Source: a virus. Taken from it: a DNA stretch of 64,000 nucleotides. Of the stretch, positions 1 to 9,016 are shown in pieces (the first letter of the stretch is position 1; every line of letters starts with the position of its first letter). The notes under the pieces were generated by a model that saw only the letters and a program-made list of their open reading frames with translations, was not told the origin of the DNA and did no database searches. The stretch is from positions 25,568 to 89,567 of IMG/VR virus record IMGVR_UViG_3300008114_000040; one strand, given 5' to 3'. The translations under genes and the position numbers were made by a program.

Positions 1-508
1 ATGTGTTAACTTGATCACTAATTACTGGTTCACAATAAAACGATGATGTTACAATTCTGTAAAAGTTTGTAATTTTTGATCCGTTATCATTTAAATATTC
101 AACTCTAAACCCAACCAAACCTTGGTTAACGAATTTGTTTCTATATTGTGATGGAACTTGATTAATATCAATAATAAGTCCTTTTACGTTTGGTAATGCC
201 GACAAAACACCACAATCAAGTATGGTCGTTCTAATTTCGGCCGGTCTAATCATTAATGTGTAAATTCCAATTTGGTTAAACTCACTAGCCGGAAGTTTTA
301 GGTTGTAAAGTCCACCTAGGATTTCAATATCCGGATTTCCACCTGTGTTATTGTTGTGAAAATAAGGCGTGAGAATATTTGTTGCATTTAATTTTTTTAA
401 TGTAAAATTATCTGTCACATCCCTAGATTGAGTGTAGTGTAAAATGATTTCAACATCCTCTGGTGAAACGTCCGCTGGTCTAACAATACCATATGTACCT
501 AATGCCAT
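1..508 (-). CDS. Virion structural protein, N-terminal part (runs off the window)
   Basis: An uninterrupted minus-strand frame of 169 codons starts at the ATG at 506-508 and continues past position 1, so the C-terminus is missing. The protein begins MALGTYGIVRPADVSPEDVE and has mixed polar, beta-rich composition without a signal peptide or membrane segment. It is the most downstream gene visible in a minus-strand run of tail and baseplate genes, so a virion role is likely. I do not recognise a named T4 homologue. A TATTTAT box sits 10 nt before the start, and there is no Shine-Dalgarno sequence. Confidence 0.7.
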   Translation of the reverse strand, partial: MALGTYGIVRPADVSPEDVEIILHYTQSRDVTDNFTLKKLNATNILTPYFHNNNTGGNPDIEILGGLYNLKLPASEFNQIGIYTLMIRPAEIRTTILDCGVLSALPNVKGLIIDINQVPSQYRNKFVNQGLVGFRVEYLNDNGSKITNFYRIVTSSFYCEPVISDQVNT

Positions 509-518
509 TTTTTATTTT

Positions 519-525
519 ATAAATA
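519..525 (-). promoter_or_regulatory. TATTTAT start-site box, 10 nt upstream of the partial gene at 1-508
   Basis: The coding strand reads CTATTTATAA just before the ATG at 508. It lies between that start and the stop of the structural gene at 540-1628. Confidence 0.45.
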
Positions 526-539
526 GTTTATGCTCCTTT

Positions 540-1628
540 TTATGTTTGATTGATTTTGTAATACTTATAACCGTATCTGACAAGATCCCCGATATTATCA
601 ATTTCACCTAACCTTTGTAACGGTTCAAAGGCACTATATTTACCTCGTTCAATGTAAACGTCACTTTGTACTTCAGGATCAAACACAAAATCAAGTAATC
701 TTTCGTTTTTGGTCAACGCACTTATCACTATATTATCTTGAGTAAACCCAGAACTTTCGGCGATATATATTGTTGAATCGTCATTAAAATCAAAATATTT
801 AATACCGTTGATTGTATATTCGGTATATTCCGTGGTAATATTGTCTACTTGCCCATAAAGTTGGTTGTTTTTGAAAATAGGGTACCCGACCGTATATGGT
901 GTTGGTCCATATCTTTTTAAATTAAACAACTTGGATGTTGTTACTCCAGTAACTGGGATTGGCAGTGACTCATACGAACTTGATATTTGCGAAAGAATAT
1001 TTGTTTGTGAATCACCTGTAAAGATAAAGTTATACGTTGTTGGTATACCAGACCAATTTCCAGATTGGGGTGTCAAGGTAACGGTCCCTTGTAAGTTTGA
1101 AATAGTGGGTGTCACAAATGGTAAAAATATCTCTTTTTGAATAACTGTTGTACCCCACGTATTTTGTCCTGAAAGTGATATTGTGTAACTTTCAGGTGAA
1201 TTAATATAGTTGTGAACTAACGGTTGGTTTGAAATTGTTTCGGTTGGTGACCCGTCACCCCAGTCAACAGTAAACGTACTAAACGACAAAAACGAAACGT
1301 TAATATCACCAGATGTATTATATAGATAGACATCGTATGGGGTTATTGTATTTGCTGAATATAAGAAATTAGTTAATATATCCTTTTGTAAGATATCACC
1401 ATCAAACTCACTATACACCCCCAAATCATTTATTGTTTGAGTAAAAAATATAGGTATGGTTAAACCGGTTAAAATAGATGACCCATTAGTACCTCCACTC
1501 AAAATATAGGTCATTCCGGAATATAATCCAAACGTATTTAACCCACTATCACCACTATAAGTGATTGTTACCAAATCATTTTTTAATGATTCTGGTGATA
1601 TTCTCAAACTATATCTTATTTCATCCAT
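540..1628 (-). CDS. Tail/baseplate structural protein with a PKD-like domain
   Basis: 362-aa protein of polar, Thr/Ser/Asn-rich composition, typical of phage fibres and baseplate appendages. Around residues 115-170 it has a PKD/Ig-like signature: VDWGDGSPTETISN, then HNY and a closing beta strand ending in QKEIFLP. PKD domains are beta-sandwiches used in extracellular adhesion and also found in virion proteins. The ATG overlaps the stop of the upstream gene by one base (TAATG), suggesting translational coupling with 1628-2458. No enzyme motif is visible. The virion assignment comes from composition and neighbours, and the exact role is unknown. Confidence 0.7.
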   Translation of the reverse strand: MDEIRYSLRISPESLKNDLVTITYSGDSGLNTFGLYSGMTYILSGGTNGSSILTGLTIPIFFTQTINDLGVYSEFDGDILQKDILTNFLYSANTITPYDVYLYNTSGDINVSFLSFSTFTVDWGDGSPTETISNQPLVHNYINSPESYTISLSGQNTWGTTVIQKEIFLPFVTPTISNLQGTVTLTPQSGNWSGIPTTYNFIFTGDSQTNILSQISSSYESLPIPVTGVTTSKLFNLKRYGPTPYTVGYPIFKNNQLYGQVDNITTEYTEYTINGIKYFDFNDDSTIYIAESSGFTQDNIVISALTKNERLLDFVFDPEVQSDVYIERGKYSAFEPLQRLGEIDNIGDLVRYGYKYYKINQT

Positions 1629-2458
1629 TATGGGTTCACATATTCATACCATTTTATTGGGTCAGTACTATCACCCACTCTTAAATAATTAATAGTACCG
1701 TTGTTTTGTGGTTGTTGTTTAAAAATTTCATATTCGTAGTTGTTATAATCCAAAACTACTTTATAATAAAAATACAAACTTTTATCAAAATTAAACTTAT
1801 TTGGGCCACTTAATGTTGATTGTGGTTCATTCATAAACCTTATAAATTGTCCGGTTTTGCCATTGAAAAATTTAGCCGAAACATAAAATTCATTTATATT
1901 AATATAATCCCTTTCTTTTAACCAATAAATAAAAAACCCTTCTTTATCGGCACCAACATAATCTAATATAAAATTCGGTTGTTTAACGTCAACAATAGTT
2001 GGTCCAATCAGTGCAGGAATACGAGTCCCTTGTTGTGTTGGGAGTATGACAGTAAAATAGGGTCTTTGTTTTTCACTTTTATTGGAGTCATAAAAGTCTA
2101 ACTTGAAAAAACTTTTTTTAAAGGAGTTTGCAAAGTAATATAACTCAGACGACGTAAACCCTTGAAAGCCGTAATTAATTTCCCAATCCGTAATCGTGGC
2201 ACTATTAATAGTTCCAAAAGTGTTAAAAAAATTAAATTGATAATTTAGTAATGTTGATGTTTGATTTGTTGGATATGGTGCGTTGGCAAACTTAGTGGTT
2301 TCAAAGTCGTCAATACCATTAATAATGTCTGAGACTACATCAATTTCAAACTCATTAATTCCTTCCTCTCTACCGACATTGTCAAATTTAATATTAACCG
2401 GGATGTTAATATATTTGTCGTTAGCGGACTTCGCATATCTATAATAATTATTATTCAC
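1628..2458 (-). CDS. Hypothetical tail/baseplate structural protein
   Basis: 276-aa protein beginning MNNNYYRYAKSANDKYINIP, rich in Asn, Tyr and Phe, with no membrane segment or catalytic motif. It lies in a tightly packed minus-strand series: its start overlaps the stop of the 575-aa gene by 8 nt, and its stop shares one base with the next start. That spacing and the baseplate context make a co-assembled virion component likely. I do not recognise the family. Confidence 0.65.
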   Translation of the reverse strand: MNNNYYRYAKSANDKYINIPVNIKFDNVGREEGINEFEIDVVSDIINGIDDFETTKFANAPYPTNQTSTLLNYQFNFFNTFGTINSATITDWEINYGFQGFTSSELYYFANSFKKSFFKLDFYDSNKSEKQRPYFTVILPTQQGTRIPALIGPTIVDVKQPNFILDYVGADKEGFFIYWLKERDYININEFYVSAKFFNGKTGQFIRFMNEPQSTLSGPNKFNFDKSLYFYYKVVLDYNNYEYEIFKQQPQNNGTINYLRVGDSTDPIKWYEYVNP

Positions 2459-4178
2459 AATTATCTACTGTTGGTTCGTTTATTTCTATTAATTGTTGAT
2501 TTATATCTCTTAAAATAGGATATTGTAAAAATAATATTTCACTAAACGGATAGTGACTTCCATTTATAAAGGGATAGTCAACCCCAATATTATTGTTATC
2601 TATGTAGCCATAAGTATAAAGATCCCTCCAATACCATGTATCGTCATATTGACTGAACCAAGCATAACCTGGAATTTTATCTACATAATCTTTATCACCC
2701 GACTCAACATAATCACTAAAAGCCCTTATTTGTATTGGGTAATGTGGGGTATATAAATAACCGGATGGTAAATTTTGTGGTGAGTTATCATAAAATACAG
2801 TATCATTTAATGAATATTTGTGAAACATATTCGTTAATACGTACTCTTTTTGTTCATAATAATTATATTCACAAAAATCACCTTTTATAATATCACCAAC
2901 ATTTAAAAAATCATTATAATAAAATGTTTGACCATTAATAAGATACGAACCACTTGGTATGTTATCTTTGTTATTCACTGAGTTTTTATCCCACCAGTTA
3001 TCAACACTATTTTTCAAAAAATTGAATCCCCAACCGATATCAATTCCGGTTGGTTGGTTATTTTGATTTGGGTATGGTTTGTTGAACCAACCCATATAAC
3101 CTCTTTGAATTGTGGTTATGAACAGTTCGGTAATTGGTTTGCCGTTGTTATCAATTAAACCCCCAATAGACGTATCTTTATCAAAAGTAAATGAAAATGT
3201 TTGAGTGTTATCTTTAATTGATACTCGTTGGGTTTGGTTTGGGGTTAATACATTATATTCTAACTTCCTTTTTATGGTAAATGGATTATTTTCAAACCCA
3301 GCTTTTGATATGTTACATTCGTTTGATGTTTTTAATACTTTATGTAGTCTAACATAATAAATTGATTTTGTTTCAGCAGAATTCGCTAGATTTGTGATTC
3401 GTTTTAAAGTCCCATAAGTTCCGGTTTGAATATCTGTTGGGCTGTATTTTAAGTCATAAATTGTAAATACATTTTCTTCGGATAAATAGCTACCGTCACC
3501 TAACCCAAAAACCGTAAACACATTTTGACCATCAATTGGTGTTGATAACTCAACATAGTCACCTTCTTTTAAATTGTGTTTTGTCCCACAATAAAAATAA
3601 ATTAAGTTTTTACCATTAAAAACACCCGAATCAATTACATATGGTATACCATTACCACAAACAAAACCATTATTTGTTACGTTATATTTTTCATTTGTAT
3701 ATGACATTGTTTGTGCGGTCGTACTTGAAAAAGCATAAGTTACATAAAAGGACCAATTATAGGATGAGGCACTTTTATTTACAAAAGGAATATGACCAGT
3801 AATACCTTGGTCTCTACTTATTACGAATTCACTAAATTGTGGATAACCTTCCCAAGGTGTGTTTGGGTTTGATAATGTTGATGTTGCGTTTTGTATTGGG
3901 TTTGTGTAATACAAATCATTTTTAAATGGTGTGTATGTTGTTTTACCGGAAACTTGATTATTTACAACATTCACAATTTTTCCAGCCAATCTGAATTTAT
4001 CACTACTCTGTCTTTCATTATCAAAAACTACTTGTTGGTCTACCAAAATTGTTCTATCACCCTCCACATATTCTCTCGTGTCAGAAAATAAAGGTGGTTG
4101 AACCCAAACCGGTTTGTTGTTATTTGAGGCAAACCTTTTATTACCTAAAACAATCCTTATTTCACTTTCATTATTCAT
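2451..4178 (-). CDS. Hypothetical tail/baseplate structural protein
   Basis: 575-aa, aromatic- and Asn-rich protein starting MNNESEIRIVLGNKRFASNN. Composition suggests extended beta structure, with several Trp/Tyr-rich stretches near the C-terminus (around residues 490-560), as seen in receptor-facing virion proteins. It overlaps both neighbours by 8 nt, so translation is probably coupled within the operon 540-8940. No enzymatic motif, signal peptide or transmembrane segment is seen. Function is inferred from context only. Confidence 0.65.
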   Translation of the reverse strand: MNNESEIRIVLGNKRFASNNNKPVWVQPPLFSDTREYVEGDRTILVDQQVVFDNERQSSDKFRLAGKIVNVVNNQVSGKTTYTPFKNDLYYTNPIQNATSTLSNPNTPWEGYPQFSEFVISRDQGITGHIPFVNKSASSYNWSFYVTYAFSSTTAQTMSYTNEKYNVTNNGFVCGNGIPYVIDSGVFNGKNLIYFYCGTKHNLKEGDYVELSTPIDGQNVFTVFGLGDGSYLSEENVFTIYDLKYSPTDIQTGTYGTLKRITNLANSAETKSIYYVRLHKVLKTSNECNISKAGFENNPFTIKRKLEYNVLTPNQTQRVSIKDNTQTFSFTFDKDTSIGGLIDNNGKPITELFITTIQRGYMGWFNKPYPNQNNQPTGIDIGWGFNFLKNSVDNWWDKNSVNNKDNIPSGSYLINGQTFYYNDFLNVGDIIKGDFCEYNYYEQKEYVLTNMFHKYSLNDTVFYDNSPQNLPSGYLYTPHYPIQIRAFSDYVESGDKDYVDKIPGYAWFSQYDDTWYWRDLYTYGYIDNNNIGVDYPFINGSHYPFSEILFLQYPILRDINQQLIEINEPTVDNCE

Positions 4179-7100
4179 CTTGATTCAATATGTATTTTGT
4201 AATGTATCTATTGATTGTACTTTTCCCTTTGTTCAATCCAAAATAAAAATGATACGGTGCACCAACAATGAAACTATTCTGTGTTCCACTTGGGAATTGT
4301 GGGTTATTTATACCATTAGATGAGTTAAATATATACCCTCTTCTACCACCATTAGTATCATTGAAATAAGGGGATATTGGTGAATTATCAAAACTTAAAT
4401 CTTGGTATTTTTGACTATAAAACCCTCCGTTTGAAATATTTGTTGCCCAATCATTAGTATCCAGTCCAAATATGGTATTACCACCAGCTAAATTCCATTT
4501 GTAGAATGGGACCTCTTGTGTTTTAGGATAACCAAAAGTATAACTCAACGATGAATTAAATGTTAATACCCCCGGTGAAACTACTTTCCTATCTATTGTA
4601 TTTGATGTAAAAAATACACCCATAACAATATCTGAGTTGTTTGAGATATAGAGATCGTTATCATCGTAAGTATCGTCATCAAACCCCTCAACACCATATT
4701 CAGAGTTAATACTAAAAAGTTGTGCCAAATCACCATCAATTCTTTGTTCACTTCTTGAGAACATTTTATTAATTGAAGCATCCCCTAACCCCAAGGCTTG
4801 TCCCCAAAAGTTTGAATTAATCATTCTGGAAATAAAGAATAAAGAAAGTAAGTCTGACGTATCTTTAAATGAGGTACTAAGAAGGGTATCTACATAATAA
4901 CCTTCAAAATTTGGGTTTGTACAGATTTCTTTTGTAAATTCATCTTTCGGTCCCAAATCCATTACCGTTGTTGGAAAAAATATATTTCTTTCGTTCATAC
5001 CTCCATAACCCGCCGGTTGTAGTGTTGGGTCTCCGAATGTGGCTCTTTTAGGTATTTGACCAATAAAATTTGTTCCGTCATAAGGTGTTGCTCTATAAAA
5101 AAAAGAATTTGTTGTTCCCTCAGTATAATAAATCGGTCCTTGTCCTGGTCTGTATGTACTATCATATGAACCACAAAATAAATACTTTTTTGGTTGTCCA
5201 ACAATATCAAAAATGGTTTGTTTTTTGAACGCAAACATATACAGTGTACCATTTACCCAATTGTTTTGAAATACGTGAGAAAAAATACCCCTACAAGCAC
5301 CAAAAACCAATCTAAATCTTGATTTCCACTCGGTAAGTAATTTAATATCTTTGATGATTGAAACAATGAGTGGGTCATCCACCAAATAATAACACCCACC
5401 TTTCATTCTCTTACCATCGGGGTTGGCGTCACACGGACTTAAAACTGTAAAATTAGTACCAGAACCATCATAACAATCAAGAAGTGTCATGTTTTCACAG
5501 GTTAATGTAGCAAGAACAACATCACTAGTTTGACTTGGTGTGTCTCCCTGTGAATCTTGACTGTTACCATTACTATCAGTTGAGTTTGATATATTATTTG
5601 GGATGTTTAAATCATTAACACCTTGTATTGTGTAGTATGTAAAGTTGGAATTTAAATGTAACGAGAATGAGTTATTACCATCAATTTCAGTACTATCTGA
5701 TGTCGGTAACCTATCGGATCTAAACACTAGTAACTGACTATTGTTAATTTGTATATTAGATGGTGATTGATTATGGTAGGCCGGTGAAAAAGTTCTAACA
5801 AAGTCTGAATTATTTAGTATTGATCCTTGTTGGGTGTTTGAAGCCATTAAAGAACCACCTTCAATATTACCTTGGGTTAGAATATTATTAGTTTGATCAA
5901 ATGTAATTGTATTTGGTCCCGTATTTAATGTACCAACAAACGTTGTGTCGGACAAAACACCATCTGGTGAAGTAAACACACCTAAAGTAAAAGTATCCGT
6001 ATTATATGCTTTAAAGGTGGATTGTGTTTTATCTGTTGAATTATAATAATGTGGACTATTATTTGTAAACGCACTAAACATTGTTTGGTTTACATTAAAA
6101 CCGAATGGTTCATTATATAAATTACTTTGTAAGTTATTTGTTGTAATGTTATGTGTTTGTGGGGTTTTTTGGTCATTAAACCAGACACCCGAACCAGAGT
6201 TTGACCTTATCGGAATGTTTAAATAATACTCACCTTCAACAATCAACCCATTACCAAATGTCTTACCAAATAAAGGTGATAAGTCGTATTTTATTGTTTG
6301 TTTTTCAGTGTACGGATCAACACCTCTAGTTAGAAATATAATTTCATACGTTTGGTAGTTTATGATTTGTTGGAGTGGGTATACGTCATAGGTACTAGTT
6401 GTAGGTAGACCAAAATCAAACTTTTGTTTTTTCTTAAACAAATACTTGTTAAGTAAACCACCAGATGGGGCTAAAAGTGTTTGATATTCTGAAACAGTAC
6501 CACCAGTAATAACTTGAAAATACTCAATACCCGCGGTGTACTTATATGTTGAGGTATCACCAGTTACCCTAATATATATATTTGATGTTTGAGGTAATCC
6601 ATTAACATCTATCCATGTTACTTGTTTTGGTACTAGGTTCGTACTAGTTTGTGTTGTACCTGTCAATACATTTAAATTAGGATCTGTAATTGATGCTGGG
6701 TTTGTAAATGAAATTAAATCACCACTAGTGAACGCATTTAAAGTTCCGGGATCGGCAAATATTACTAATACACTATCCTCAAACGGTTGGGATGGTGTTG
6801 AATTATTTATAGTGGTCCTAATCCGATTTTCACCATCAAAATATCTTTGTCTTAAATTAGCTAAATTCATAGATTGTGTCAAAGTCACATCATAACCTAA
6901 ACGTTTTTGTCCACCCACGGATGGAAACTCAGTGATTGGTGTTTTAATGAATTGACCAGACGGATATCCGGCGAGTACTTGTCTTATACCCTCATATGTT
7001 GCTTGTGGGTCACTTGAATTCACAGGTGGTGAGTAGTTATATGAATCAATAGTATTAATGTCACCCAACAAAATATTATTTTCAGATTCTATAGTTGTAC

Positions 7101-8940
7101 TTAACGATTCACTTGTTTGATTTGTGCTAGGTGGTATGGTTGTTTCTTCACAAGGACAGGCCTCACAATCAGGAAAGGACATCATAGGTAGTGCAATTCT
7201 TTTGAATGGATTTTCGTCGGGTAGTGGTTTAATTGTTTTTTTATTACAACCACCTTTAGGTTTATTACCACCACTAAGTGCTGATATCGCTTTACATATA
7301 CCATAAATTACAACATTTATTAACCAAATCAAAAGATCAATTATTAATTTCAATAATGGCCATATAAAAGCCAATACGTGTGCAATGATTATAAGTTGAT
7401 ATAAAATTGGTGTCAAAAGAGTAATCAACATATTAAATAAGAAGAATAAGAAATCAAAGTTTCTTACACCGTCATTAACCGGAAACCTATTGTTTGTTGT
7501 TGTACATCTTCTATCGGTAATTTCTTTAATACCCAAGTGTCTACTTCTATTTGATCCCCATTTCCATCTATCAATAAAACTGGTGATGGTATAAACTTTA
7601 TTAAAATTAAATTCATAAAACTTATCTTCACAATTAATCGCTTCTTGAATCATTTGTGAACCTAATGTTGTTGTTAAGTCACCATAATCCACCCAGTCCA
7701 AACTAAACGCATATGAATATTTTTGAGCATTTAGATCAGTTGGTGAGTTTTGATTTGATAGGCTCCATCCCCATTCTTTTATGTTTGGGATTAAATAATC
7801 CGCTCTAAGTATTTGATTATTAATTCCATTCTCATTTTGATATTGAATTCTAAACCTATATTTTCCTTTTGTTGGTATGCCAACACTTGGGTCATTTGAG
7901 AGTACTTGTTCACCGAATTCATTTGTAATGACATAATCTAAATTCATCGGTACTTCTGTCAACCACGTTCCGTTTTCGTCAATAACTTTACCATTATCTG
8001 GTAAAGAAAATTGTTCAAGTACTGGTCTACCGTCCGAATCGTAAGCTATCGTTTGTCTTATTGCTAATATTCTACCTTCAGACGACACTAAGTCACATAA
8101 GTTACCAGTGTCTTTTTTTGGTTTACAATTTGTTTTTAAAAAGTCCTCATCGGCATTTGAAAAAATGGAGCCCATAAATATGGCGTGAGGTTTTATCTCA
8201 ATACCTAAATCTCTTAAATCAAAATCCACTCGTGTAATACCAACTTCACAAAGTTCTGTTTCACCCCAAAATGAAGTGACGCTAACTTCTTTTTTTTGAT
8301 TCACAATTTGTGGTAGTGAATCCAAATCGGTTGACGATTTAAACCTATTTCCGTTGAACTGGCCGGACCCACCTCTACCTAAACTTATCAAATCTGAAGG
8401 TGAAAGTGAAAAACATCCGATGTTAGACAAATCAAGATCTAACATAACGACTTGTTGACCCAGAGGGACTCCTATAATCATAAAGTCACCACTCTCATTT
8501 GTTTTAACCGTGTATTTGTAGTATTTTTCATACACCTCTAAAACTTCCCTTCTGGTTAAAACATCTTCTCTATCGGGGAAGGTTCCGGTTGGTGTGTGAC
8601 CTTGATAATCCTGTCTATAAGGTAATAAATTGTATCTATAACCGTCTTCATTTTTTTGATCAACTGTTTTATATGGATATAATGTTGATATTACTGGGTC
8701 GTTCTCGTCTTCAGTTGTTAATGGAACAAAAACAGACACATTTGCATTTGGTATACCATAACCCCCATTTGTTATAACCCTTCCGGCGATAACACCATAG
8801 TCGGCACAAAATCTAGTATATACGTCATCTTGTCTTAACTTTAAGGAAAGAATTTCCAAAAAATCAAAGTCTTGATTAACATTAATTCGTATGTTTTTAT
8901 CCTCACCGGGTGTTGTTCTTATTCTATAGGTTTTGGTCAT
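4171..8940 (-). CDS. Giant tail/baseplate protein (1589 aa) with a hydrophobic core and carboxypeptidase-regulatory-like N-terminus
   Basis: The N-terminus (about residues 45-75) reads GRVITNGGYGIPNANVSVFV, and about residues 145-175 read ESGDFMIIGVPLGQQVVMLD. Together these look like a carboxypeptidase regulatory-like (transthyretin-type) beta domain. Residues about 497-552 form a long hydrophobic tract including LITLLTPILYQLIIIAHVLA and IIDLLIWLINVVIYGI, long enough for two or three membrane passes. It is followed by a Cys cluster (CEACPCEE, about residue 595). The remaining 1000 residues are polar and beta-rich. A membrane-active segment inside a tail protein could act in host-envelope penetration, but that is inference. 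The gene leads the 540-8940 operon and has a TATTTAT box 13 nt upstream. Confidence 0.7.
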   Translation of the reverse strand: MTKTYRIRTTPGEDKNIRINVNQDFDFLEILSLKLRQDDVYTRFCADYGVIAGRVITNGGYGIPNANVSVFVPLTTEDENDPVISTLYPYKTVDQKNEDGYRYNLLPYRQDYQGHTPTGTFPDREDVLTRREVLEVYEKYYKYTVKTNESGDFMIIGVPLGQQVVMLDLDLSNIGCFSLSPSDLISLGRGGSGQFNGNRFKSSTDLDSLPQIVNQKKEVSVTSFWGETELCEVGITRVDFDLRDLGIEIKPHAIFMGSIFSNADEDFLKTNCKPKKDTGNLCDLVSSEGRILAIRQTIAYDSDGRPVLEQFSLPDNGKVIDENGTWLTEVPMNLDYVITNEFGEQVLSNDPSVGIPTKGKYRFRIQYQNENGINNQILRADYLIPNIKEWGWSLSNQNSPTDLNAQKYSYAFSLDWVDYGDLTTTLGSQMIQEAINCEDKFYEFNFNKVYTITSFIDRWKWGSNRSRHLGIKEITDRRCTTTNNRFPVNDGVRNFDFLFFLFNMLITLLTPILYQLIIIAHVLAFIWPLLKLIIDLLIWLINVVIYGICKAISALSGGNKPKGGCNKKTIKPLPDENPFKRIALPMMSFPDCEACPCEETTIPPSTNQTSESLSTTIESENNILLGDINTIDSYNYSPPVNSSDPQATYEGIRQVLAGYPSGQFIKTPITEFPSVGGQKRLGYDVTLTQSMNLANLRQRYFDGENRIRTTINNSTPSQPFEDSVLVIFADPGTLNAFTSGDLISFTNPASITDPNLNVLTGTTQTSTNLVPKQVTWIDVNGLPQTSNIYIRVTGDTSTYKYTAGIEYFQVITGGTVSEYQTLLAPSGGLLNKYLFKKKQKFDFGLPTTSTYDVYPLQQIINYQTYEIIFLTRGVDPYTEKQTIKYDLSPLFGKTFGNGLIVEGEYYLNIPIRSNSGSGVWFNDQKTPQTHNITTNNLQSNLYNEPFGFNVNQTMFSAFTNNSPHYYNSTDKTQSTFKAYNTDTFTLGVFTSPDGVLSDTTFVGTLNTGPNTITFDQTNNILTQGNIEGGSLMASNTQQGSILNNSDFVRTFSPAYHNQSPSNIQINNSQLLVFRSDRLPTSDSTEIDGNNSFSLHLNSNFTYYTIQGVNDLNIPNNISNSTDSNGNSQDSQGDTPSQTSDVVLATLTCENMTLLDCYDGSGTNFTVLSPCDANPDGKRMKGGCYYLVDDPLIVSIIKDIKLLTEWKSRFRLVFGACRGIFSHVFQNNWVNGTLYMFAFKKQTIFDIVGQPKKYLFCGSYDSTYRPGQGPIYYTEGTTNSFFYRATPYDGTNFIGQIPKRATFGDPTLQPAGYGGMNERNIFFPTTVMDLGPKDEFTKEICTNPNFEGYYVDTLLSTSFKDTSDLLSLFFISRMINSNFWGQALGLGDASINKMFSRSEQRIDGDLAQLFSINSEYGVEGFDDDTYDDNDLYISNNSDIVMGVFFTSNTIDRKVVSPGVLTFNSSLSYTFGYPKTQEVPFYKWNLAGGNTIFGLDTNDWATNISNGGFYSQKYQDLSFDNSPISPYFNDTNGGRRGYIFNSSNGINNPQFPSGTQNSFIVGAPYHFYFGLNKGKSTINRYITKYILNQDE

Positions 8941-8953
8941 TTGCCTTTTAAAA

Positions 8954-8960
8954 ATAAATA
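8954..8960 (-). promoter_or_regulatory. TATTTAT start-site box, 13 nt upstream of the 1589-aa gene
   Basis: The coding strand reads ACTATTTATTTTTAAAAGG before the ATG at 8940, in the short gap after the gp6-like gene. Confidence 0.45.
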
Positions 8961-9016
8961 GTTATTTTAGTCTTTTATTAAAAAAACTAAGTCACATAAC
9001 CAGAAAATAAAGGATA

